From Acidaminococcaceae bacterium (GTDB taxonomy: Bacteria > Bacillota > Negativicutes > Acidaminococcales > Acidaminococcaceae), in assembly GCA_024405585.1 (NCBI GenBank), contig JAKSOM010000045.1:1-7449 (forward strand): a DNA stretch of 7,449 nt, in the 5' to 3' direction. Positions 1 through 5,426 of this stretch are shown here, piece by piece (the first letter of the stretch is position 1; every line of letters begins with the position of its first letter). The translations under genes and the position numbers were made by a program. The notes beneath the pieces were generated by a model. The model did no database searches. It had not been told where the DNA came from and worked only from the letters and a program-made list of their open reading frames with translations.

Positions 1-25
1 AAGTTCTTTGAGAGGAAAATAAAAA

Positions 26-199
26 ATGACGAAGGAATTGGAAAAAAAGATCAAAGAGGGAAAGTGTGAGGAAGAACTGCGCAAAGTTCTGAATTCCAAG
101 GATGTCGAAGAACTCACCGACGAGGATATGGAATTTATATACGGCGGTGGAGAGAGTTTTGGTTGTGAAGTATCTTCTATTAATGAAGCGGAACCCTGA
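26..199 (+). CDS. P1: GG-leader RiPP precursor peptide (57 aa)
   Basis: Small peptide, probably a ribosomally made substrate of the adjacent radical SAM enzyme. The ATG follows a GAGAGGAAA ribosome site. Residues 1-41 form a charged, helical leader ending in ELTDEDMEFIYGG, the Nif11-like/double-glycine type normally cut after GG by a C39-family peptidase-exporter. The 16-residue putative core (42-57) reads GESFGCEVSSINEAEP and has a single Cys (C47). The leader closely matches those of the peptides at 1992 and 6840, and the DNA at about 83-132 is nearly identical to the DNA at about 2048-2100, so these are recent duplicates. The stop lies 17 nt before the radical SAM gene, indicating cotranscription. 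The promoter must be left of the window. The precursor role is inferred from the leader and the context; what modification the core receives cannot be told. Confidence 0.85.
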   Translation: MTKELEKKIKEGKCEEELRKVLNSKDVEELTDEDMEFIYGGGESFGCEVSSINEAEP

Positions 200-216
200 C
201 AAACAGGACAATAATT

Positions 217-1611
217 ATGCCGAGGTATATACTACAGAAAAACATTGAACCCGTCGGATATGAGGGCTTATCATACGGATATTTTGACCGGAATACACGC
301 AAGACGGAATTTTTGAATAAAGAACGTTTTGCCCTCCTGCTAAAATGCAACGGCAGGACGGATTTTGACCCCGCTCTGCTTTCCCCCAAACAGAAGGAAT
401 GTTTGGAAACGCGGCAAAAGGAAGGCACCATCCGGGAGGCCAAGGAGGGCGGAACCCGGGAGGTCTTGCGGGAATATCGGCTGTACCCCGCCCGCTACCG
501 GGAGAACGCCCAGTGGTCGGTCACCGGCGGTTGCAACTACCGTTGCAAGCATTGCTTTATGTCCGCTCCGGATTGTACCTTCGGGCATATCTCCACAGAG
601 AAATGCTTGGAAATTTGCCGTCAACTGGGAGAATGCGGCATTAAGAACGTCTCCCTTACCGGCGGTGAACCGCTAATTCGCAAGGACTTTTTACAGATTG
701 TGGACGGACTGCTGGCAAACGATGTGATGCCCACTGCCATTCTCACCAACGGCGGGCTGCTGACGGAGGAACTGTTGGACGCTCTTATCAGCCGTGGGGT
801 TCGCCCCTCTTTCCAACTTTCCTATGACGGAACCGGCTGGCACGACTGGCTCAGAGGCGTGGAGGGTGCGGAGGAAAAGCTGTTACGGGCTTTTGAGATG
901 CTGAAAGTGCGGAAGTTATCCTTTTCCTGTGCTATGACGCTGCACAAACACAATGTTCATACCATCCGTGCCACGGTGCTGAAAATAGCCGAATACGGCG
1001 GAACCAGTTTAAAAATCAACGTGGCTTCTCCTGAGGGGGAATGGAAAAAGCAACAAGAAAACGCCCTGACCATTGAGGAGAGCTATCAGGCCTATTTGGA
1101 CTATCTGCCCCAATATATGGCGGACGGAATGCCAATCGGTATTTCACTAAACGGCGCCTTTACCCATGTCAAAGATGGAAATGCTTATGCCGTAGCGGAT
1201 AAGGGCGAGGATGGTTTCACACCCAAACTGCCCATCTGCGGTGCCATGCGGACAAGCATTTATATTTCCCCCACAGGGGAGTGTTACCCCTGCCAGCTCA
1301 TGATGGACACTGGGAACAAAAACTTCCCGAACCTGTTCATTACACCGCTGCAGGAAATTCTTGCGGACTCCCATTACCAGCGTTGTTCCACCTGCTCGGT
1401 AAAGACCTTTGCGGAACATAACAGCGAATGTGCCGCCTGTGCCTATTTCAAGCGCTGCCGGGGCGGCTGCCGGGCAACAGGTTACACACAGGATCGGAGT
1501 AATTATTACCACCAGGATGAGAATACCTGTCTATATTTCCGGAACGGCTGGAGCGAAAAATTCAAACCCTTTATTGACGCAATAAATCAAGGGACGATGA
1601 CTGAGGATTGA
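217..1611 (+). CDS. Radical SAM/SPASM peptide-maturation enzyme A
   Basis: A 464-residue radical SAM enzyme that probably modifies the nearby precursor peptides in the cytoplasm. Cluster-binding C106, C110 and C113 (CNYRCKHC) form the CxxxCxxC motif that cleaves S-adenosylmethionine, and TGGEP (148-152) is the SAM-contacting motif. The C-terminal SPASM domain has all seven consensus cysteines: C341-x12-G354-x4-C359, then C405-x2-C408-x5-C414-x3-C418, then C438; C356, C390 and C393 are extra. It should therefore carry two auxiliary Fe-S clusters. Residues 1 to about 85 precede the radical SAM domain and contain a PqqD-like pattern (FLNKERFALLLKCNG), which may be a leader-binding RRE. The start is ATG at 217 behind a weak AGGAC site 10 nt upstream, so it is likely made at lower levels than the peptide before it. 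It is a paralogue of the gene at 5423. SPASM enzymes make thioether or C-C crosslinks, or carry out other peptide modifications; which one applies here is unknown. Confidence 0.93.
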   Translation: MPRYILQKNIEPVGYEGLSYGYFDRNTRKTEFLNKERFALLLKCNGRTDFDPALLSPKQKECLETRQKEGTIREAKEGGTREVLREYRLYPARYRENAQWSVTGGCNYRCKHCFMSAPDCTFGHISTEKCLEICRQLGECGIKNVSLTGGEPLIRKDFLQIVDGLLANDVMPTAILTNGGLLTEELLDALISRGVRPSFQLSYDGTGWHDWLRGVEGAEEKLLRAFEMLKVRKLSFSCAMTLHKHNVHTIRATVLKIAEYGGTSLKINVASPEGEWKKQQENALTIEESYQAYLDYLPQYMADGMPIGISLNGAFTHVKDGNAYAVADKGEDGFTPKLPICGAMRTSIYISPTGECYPCQLMMDTGNKNFPNLFITPLQEILADSHYQRCSTCSVKTFAEHNSECAACAYFKRCRGGCRATGYTQDRSNYYHQDENTCLYFRNGWSEKFKPFIDAINQGTMTED

Positions 1612-1650
1612 GGTGTCAGGTATCAGAAAAATCAGCGGTGTGGGAAGTTT

Positions 1651-1690
1651 GCCTCCCAGTTAGGGGAGGTGCCCGTAGGGCGGAGGGGTT
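1651..1690. repeat. GC-rich double-hairpin intergenic repeat
   Basis: CCTCCC (1652-1657) pairs with GGGAGG (1664-1669) across a short loop and is followed at once by GCCC-gta-GGGC (1671-1681). It resembles the short palindromic repeats scattered between genes in gut Clostridia; that family link is from memory. It has no T-tract, so it is not a standard terminator. It separates radical SAM gene A from the P2 peptide and may mark an insertion or stabilise the mRNA end. Confidence 0.5.
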
Positions 1691-1701
1691 AAAGGAAGTC
1701 A

Positions 1702-1716
1702 TTTTGCAAAGCAAAA
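1702..1716 (+). repeat. TTTTGC/GCAAAA hairpin just before P2
   Basis: TTTTGC, loop AAA, GCAAAA: a perfect 6-bp stem. Its right arm abuts the AGAGGAG ribosome site of P2 (1716-1722), so folding could affect initiation. The same core recurs with a longer stem at 2275-2293, near P4, which suggests a shared small repeat element. Confidence 0.45.
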
Positions 1717-1727
1717 GAGGAGAAATT

Positions 1728-1907
1728 ATGTCAGAAAAATTTTTGAAGAAGCAAGTCCAAAAGCAAGAAAATACTCAGATCAGTCAGAAACTGAGGGAAA
1801 ACGACCAGCTCACCGAGGAAGAAATGGAGCAGATTGTGGGAGGACAGAGCGGTGGTGATTTGTCCGATGGGAGCGTATTGGAATTGCGGGATCATATAAT
1901 TCGGTAA
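1728..1907 (+). CDS. P2: divergent GG-leader precursor peptide (59 aa)
   Basis: Small peptide with a Q/K/E-rich leader ending in LTEEEMEQIVGG (GG at 38-39), followed by a 20-residue putative core that begins QSGGDLSDG and ends RDHIIR. The core contains no Cys, Trp, Tyr or Pro. The ATG at 1728 has a strong AGAGGAG site five bases upstream. A longer in-frame reading from about 1608 exists, but it would translate the intergenic hairpin repeat and has no ribosome site, so the short form is preferred. Only the last dozen leader residues match P1, P3 and P5; the first 25 are different. It may therefore be read by the same enzymes through the GG-proximal motif, or belong to a separate subfamily. No function is known, and the precursor call rests on the leader motif and position. 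Confidence 0.75.
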   Translation: MSEKFLKKQVQKQENTQISQKLRENDQLTEEEMEQIVGGQSGGDLSDGSVLELRDHIIR

Positions 1908-1962
1908 TGTGAACGTCGAAGAATCCGGCGAAAGTGTCTAGGTGAGGGAAATAAATTCAGAT

Positions 1963-1980
1963 AACAAAGACCAAATAAGG
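1963..1980 (+). repeat. Direct repeat upstream of P3 (copy 1)
   Basis: AACAAAGACCAAATAAGG, running into the P3 ribosome site AAGGAGGT (1977-1984). It recurs with one base changed at 2231-2248 before the broken P4, so the precursor duplication unit includes upstream DNA as well as the leader. Confidence 0.7.
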
Positions 1981-1991
1981 AGGTAACCAAA

Positions 1992-2219
1992 ATGGCAAAG
2001 AATTTGGAAACAAAAATCAAAGAGGCAAAGAGTGAGGGAGAACTGCTCAAAGTTCTGGATTCCAAGGATGGCGAAGAACTCACCGACGAGGAGATGGAAA
2101 TGGTTATAGGAGGGGAAAATGGACCTTCTAAAAAAGAAATTGCTCCGGGAACGTATAACCCCAAAATTGTACCACCTGATCCCAAAGACCCAGCATTTCT
2201 TCCCACTTCTCCTGTTTGA
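1992..2219 (+). CDS. P3: GG-leader precursor with proline-rich core (75 aa)
   Basis: Precursor peptide with a near-consensus ribosome site (AAGGAGGT, 7 nt before the ATG). Leader residues 1-41 end in LTDEEMEMVIGG and match P1 and P5 almost throughout. The 34-residue core (42-75) is unrelated to theirs: it is proline-rich (APGTYNP, VPPDPKDP, LPTSPV), has one Tyr, three Lys before the final proline block and no Cys. A thioether product is therefore impossible for this peptide on its own, so the enzymes must do something else to it or not act on it. It lies in the operon-like run downstream of radical SAM gene A. The role is inferred from the leader; the mature product is unknown. Confidence 0.85.
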   Translation: MAKNLETKIKEAKSEGELLKVLDSKDGEELTDEEMEMVIGGENGPSKKEIAPGTYNPKIVPPDPKDPAFLPTSPV

Positions 2220-2230
2220 TTTGTTAAGTG

Positions 2231-2248
2231 AACAAAGACCAAATGAGG
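2231..2248 (+). repeat. Direct repeat upstream of P4 (copy 2)
   Basis: AACAAAGACCAAATGAGG, 17 of 18 bases identical to 1963-1980. In the first copy the leader ATG follows within about a dozen bases. Here roughly 90 bases of hairpin and short tandem repeat intervene before the matching leader DNA at 2345. Confidence 0.7.
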
Positions 2249-2274
2249 TAGGAAATCATTTGATTATAATCGGT

Positions 2275-2321
2275 AATTTTGCGTAGCAAAATTGTCCATC
2301 ACTATCCACTATCTACTATTT
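2275..2321 (+). repeat. AATTTTGC palindrome plus 7-bp tandem repeats
   Basis: AATTTTGC-GTA-GCAAAATT (2275-2293) is a perfect 8-bp hairpin. It is followed by three 7-base units, ACTATCC, ACTATCT and ACTATTT (2301-2321). This looks like a small mobile intergenic element inserted between the P4 upstream repeat and the P4 leader. No T-tract follows the hairpin. Confidence 0.55.
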
Positions 2322-2347
2322 CGACGACAAAAGGGAGGAAAATGAAA

Positions 2348-2473
2348 ATGGCAAAGGATTTGGAAACAAAAATCAAAGAGGCAAAGTGTTGTATACAAAT
2401 TTTTGGATTGTTTTCAGGGGAGGGGTCAAAAGTAACATTTTTCCAACTCCTTAAGGACAATAGTAGTGACTAA
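2348..2473 (+). pseudogene. P4: truncated precursor leader remnant
   Basis: A 41-codon frame with a good ribosome site (AGGGAGG, 2332-2338). Its first 13 residues, MAKDLETKIKEAK, are nearly identical to P3 at both protein and DNA level. Identity then stops abruptly at about 2386: the rest (CCIQIFGLFSGEGSK...) lacks the ELTDEEME and GG motifs and has no leader or core character. The upstream repeat at 2231 shows that it came from the same duplication as P3. It is most simply a precursor whose leader end and core were replaced by a deletion or insertion. An in-frame ATG at 2342 is possible but sits too close to the ribosome site. A short functional peptide cannot be excluded. Confidence 0.65.
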
Positions 2474-2519
2474 ATCATAACATAATACGAGTCAAAAACA
2501 ACTGACTGTAGATGAACCT

Positions 2520-2598
2520 GTGGGGTGTGTACTTCATTGCTCCCCACCACCCAAAAAGCATTTCTGCTTTTTGGATACCCCCGCCCCATTAGGGGCGG
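2520..2598 (+). repeat. Three consecutive hairpins before the ligase genes
   Basis: The 180-base gap between P4 and the MurF-like gene holds three stems: GTGGGG (2520-2525) with CCCCAC (2542-2547); CCAAAAAGCA (2551-2560), loop TTTC, TGCTTTTTGG (2565-2574), a perfect 10-bp stem; and CCGCCCC (2581-2587), loop ATTA, GGGGCGG (2592-2598). None is followed by a T-tract, so they are not canonical terminators. They may act as an mRNA processing or attenuation barrier separating the peptide/enzyme A part from the ligase/enzyme B part, or they may be a composite mobile repeat. Confidence 0.6.
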
Positions 2599-2652
2599 AC
2601 AAGATAGTCGGTACTGTGCGAAATTGTAAGTTTTTCTAAGAAGGGATTGAGG

Positions 2653-3951
2653 ATGACATTATCTGATTTTTCTGATTTTATTGGCGGCCGGTTTTTTGGC
2701 TACGACCAGCCCGGTTCGGCATCTTTTTCCCAAATTTCAGTTGGGCCCTCTCTTGTATGTGAGGGCTCTGTTGCTTTCATCCTGACGAATAACGAGGCAA
2801 TGGCCTGGCGGCAGATTATTTTGGCACGGAAAAGTGGGGCGGCAGCCGTGGTGAGCAAGGTGCCGCCGTATTTTGAAACCATCAGCTGCATTCTTGTGGA
2901 GGATGTTTTTGATGCGCTTTGCCGTGCCGGTAATTATTTTCGCCGTCGGCTTAATGCCAAGGTGATTGCTGTCACCGGTACCGTAGGAAAGACCACCACC
3001 AAGGATTTGCTGGCCGCCATGCTGGCGAAAAAATATAAAACCGCCTGCTCACCGGGAAATATGAACACAACGTCAGGGCTTGTCTATAGTATGTCCCTTA
3101 TGAAGGGAGATGAAGAAATGGCAGTGGTGGAACTGGGTGCGGGAAAAGGGCCCGATATAGAAATTCTCAGCCGCATAGCCAGGCCGGACATGGGAATTAT
3201 CACCAATATCGGCGAAGCCCACCTGGATAAATTCGGCAGCAAAGAAAATGTGTTGGCCGAAAAAATGCGGATTTTTGACAGTGCGAGGGATGGTTTTGCG
3301 GCCTTTTTGAATGGGGATGACCCGCTTCTTGGTGCCGTAACAGATATCCGTGGGGTAAAGCCCCTTTTTTTCCACAGTTCGGACTATCCCCATCCCCTTC
3401 CCTTTGCCGGGGAGCATTTTCGTACCGATGTGGCTGCTGCGGCGGCGGTGGCACGTTATCTTGGCGTAACTGATGAACAAATCAAAGCGGCGGTTTCTAA
3501 CTTTGTGCCCGTGATGGGCAGATGCAGCCGTCTTTGTGTCGGGGATATAAAAGTTATATTTGATTGTTACAACGCAAATCCGCTATCCATGAGGGCGGCG
3601 CTTGACCTTCTTTCCGAGTGTGAGGGCCGCAAAGTTGCCGTTTTAGGGGATATGCTGGAATTGGGGGCCACCGCTCCCGAACTGCATGATGAAATCGGAG
3701 GATATGCAGCATCAAGGCCGGTGGATGAGATTGTCTGTATCGGTGAACTGGCGGAGAACATTTGCCGCAGTGCCACAAATTGCGGATTTCCAAAGGAGTG
3801 CTGTACATGGTATCCGAACTTGGAGGCATTTTTGGCCGCCATGGACAAGCATATTCATAGGGGTGATACGGTTTTGCTGAAAGCATCCAACGCCATGCAT
3901 TTTGAGAAAATACTTTATCAGATAAGGGCTGCACAGGAGAACAAGGTATGA
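2653..3951 (+). CDS. Divergent MurF-like Mur ligase
   Basis: A 432-residue ATP-dependent amide ligase of the Mur family; MurF itself joins D-Ala-D-Ala to the UDP-MurNAc-tripeptide. The fold is MurF-like: P-loop TGTVGKTTTK (108-117), VVELGAG (158-164), TNIGEAH (184-190), a likely carbamoylated Lys in AEK (K204), DCYNANP (304-310), LGDMLELG (331-338) and LLKASN (408-413). The N-terminal substrate domain is eroded: the uridine-binding DSR is G31-P32-S33, and the following DGH motif is absent. Catalysis is thus probably retained on a substrate other than the UDP-linked precursor. I chose ATG 2653 because AAGGGA lies six bases upstream; a TTG two codons earlier is less likely. It overlaps the next ligase by ATGA. 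It is not expected to be the housekeeping murF. It might add an amino acid to a RiPP, build a small peptide, or alter wall precursors for self-protection. Confidence 0.9.
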   Translation: MTLSDFSDFIGGRFFGYDQPGSASFSQISVGPSLVCEGSVAFILTNNEAMAWRQIILARKSGAAAVVSKVPPYFETISCILVEDVFDALCRAGNYFRRRLNAKVIAVTGTVGKTTTKDLLAAMLAKKYKTACSPGNMNTTSGLVYSMSLMKGDEEMAVVELGAGKGPDIEILSRIARPDMGIITNIGEAHLDKFGSKENVLAEKMRIFDSARDGFAAFLNGDDPLLGAVTDIRGVKPLFFHSSDYPHPLPFAGEHFRTDVAAAAAVARYLGVTDEQIKAAVSNFVPVMGRCSRLCVGDIKVIFDCYNANPLSMRAALDLLSECEGRKVAVLGDMLELGATAPELHDEIGGYAASRPVDEIVCIGELAENICRSATNCGFPKECCTWYPNLEAFLAAMDKHIHRGDTVLLKASNAMHFEKILYQIRAAQENKV

Positions 3952-5426
3952 AACTGAAAGAGCTTTTAACGGGGCTTTCCTTTACTTTGGTGAAAGGAAA
4001 CCTTGATGTTGAAATAACAAAAATAGAAGAAAACCTTTTGATGCTCTCCGGGGGTGAGCTGTTTCCATATTTTTCTTCCCCATTGGCGGACAAGCTTAAT
4101 ATTCTCGGCAGGGCCATCCGCAAAGGCGTCCGTGTAGTCGTAGTTTCCTCCCTGCCCGAAGGTGCGGATATTCCTGAGGACGTTACAGTGCTGCTGACGG
4201 AAAACGTGCGGATGTTCACCCTCGCCCTTTACGGAGCATGGTATCACCGTCCCCCCATGAAGATTATCGGGATTACGGGAACAAAGGGAAAAACCACAAC
4301 CTCATATATGATACGGGCCATATTGGAAAAAGCGGGTTACAAGGTGGCGCATGCGAGCAGCAGTTGTCTCTATCCGGCCGGAGAACTGCAGATGAGAGAA
4401 CACGGCAAACCCTTCTTCCGTATCGGCAATTTAGCCACGGATTTTTATGCCCAATGCATAAAAAACGGTGCGGATTTTTTCGTGGCGGAAATTACCTCTG
4501 CCGATATCCAATATCACCGGGTGGACGGGCTCACCTATGATATCGGCGTGTTTACAAATATTTCCCTTGACCATATAAGCCCCATAGAACACAGGGATTT
4601 TGAGGACTACGGCCGGACAAAGGCGAAAATGTTCGATTTGTGCCATATTGGAATTATTAACGGGGACGACCCGGGTATTCCCCACTTTACTGACGGACAT
4701 ATCCGCCAACTTGAGACCTTCGGGACGGACAACACCTGCACCCTTTATGCGGAAAATATACACCTGCTTCCCAATTACGGCAGGGCGTTCCGGGTCTCCG
4801 GCGCCGTGGGGTTGGACGTGGAATTGGATATGCCCGGTATGTTCAATGTGTATAACGCCCTGGCCGCCATTTCCGTATGCCGGCATTACGGCGTAAGGAA
4901 CGAAGATATACGGGAGGCCCTTTTGCATCTGACCGTAAAAGGCCGTATGGAGGAAGTGCCGTTTTTACCCGACCGGACAGTCATCATTGATTATGCCCAC
5001 AACCGTATTTCCGTGGAAAATGCACTAAAAACATTAAGAGAACGTAATCCGAAGCGTATTATTTGTGTGGCAAGTTGCGATGGCCTTGTGGCGCTTAACC
5101 GCCGTCACGATGTGGGCGAGGCCTGCGGACAGCTGGCGGATCTGACGGTGCTCGCCACAGCCCATTGCCGTACGGAAAACCCGATGAAGATTTTGCAGGA
5201 AATGGAAGAGGCAATCCGACCCACAGGCGGAAAATATGTTGTCATTCCCGACAGGGTGGAGGCGGACAGATACGCCCTTTCCGTATCCGGACCGGGAGAT
5301 GTTATTATTCTTATGGACATTGGCGATGAACGCCATTTGGACATGGGTGAAAAACGTATTTCTATTGACGAATGGGAAATTGTTCGTCAGGTCCGTCAAC
5401 AACTTTTGAGTGAGGGAAAATCATGA
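3948..5426 (+). CDS. Divergent MurE-like Mur ligase
   Basis: A 492-residue Mur ligase closest to MurE, which normally adds meso-DAP or Lys to UDP-MurNAc-L-Ala-D-Glu. Visible motifs are P-loop TGTKGKTTT (110-118), VAEITSA (179-185, where MurE has MEVSSH), TNISLDH (203-209), a likely carbamoylated K227, IINGDD (236-241), MFNVYNALAA (298-307), KGRMEEV (331-337) and DYAHN (348-352). Specificity motifs have changed: DSR is N29-L30-L31; the DNPR region reads TAHCRTENP (404-412), keeping only R408; and GKGHE is DIGDE (457-461). ATP binding and amide formation are likely kept while UDP-sugar and diamino-acid recognition are lost. AGGAG lies shortly before the ATG, which overlaps the preceding stop (ATGA); its own stop overlaps the radical SAM gene B start the same way. 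The three proteins are therefore probably made together. The true acceptor and donor are unknown. Confidence 0.9.
   Translation: MKLKELLTGLSFTLVKGNLDVEITKIEENLLMLSGGELFPYFSSPLADKLNILGRAIRKGVRVVVVSSLPEGADIPEDVTVLLTENVRMFTLALYGAWYHRPPMKIIGITGTKGKTTTSYMIRAILEKAGYKVAHASSSCLYPAGELQMREHGKPFFRIGNLATDFYAQCIKNGADFFVAEITSADIQYHRVDGLTYDIGVFTNISLDHISPIEHRDFEDYGRTKAKMFDLCHIGIINGDDPGIPHFTDGHIRQLETFGTDNTCTLYAENIHLLPNYGRAFRVSGAVGLDVELDMPGMFNVYNALAAISVCRHYGVRNEDIREALLHLTVKGRMEEVPFLPDRTVIIDYAHNRISVENALKTLRERNPKRIICVASCDGLVALNRRHDVGEACGQLADLTVLATAHCRTENPMKILQEMEEAIRPTGGKYVVIPDRVEADRYALSVSGPGDVIILMDIGDERHLDMGEKRISIDEWEIVRQVRQQLLSEGKS

Noticed and set aside
1608..1727. N-terminal extension of the P2 frame back to the end of the radical SAM gene
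   Set aside because: It would translate the hairpin repeat, lacks a ribosome site, and an excellent site precedes ATG 1728.
1878..1900. TATAAT at 1895-1900 as a promoter for P3
   Set aside because: It lies in the P2 coding end, and the nearest -35-like TTGGAA is only 11 bases away; no acceptable spacing.
2265..2270. TATAAT before P4 as a promoter
   Set aside because: No -35-like hexamer at 16-18 bases upstream.
2301..2321. Short repeats as a CRISPR array
   Set aside because: Units are 7 bases, directly tandem, with no spacers.
2551..2574. Perfect 10-bp stem as an intrinsic terminator
   Set aside because: The T-run is inside the stem and the downstream sequence is C-rich, with no T-tract after the stem.
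2512..2592. 26-codon frame (MNLWGVYFIAP...) across the hairpin cluster
   Set aside because: No ribosome site, composition dictated by the hairpin repeats, no leader or domain features.
2653..5426. Calling the two ligases housekeeping murF and murE
   Set aside because: Order is reversed relative to the usual murE-murF, neighbours are RiPP genes, and UDP-MurNAc recognition motifs are missing.
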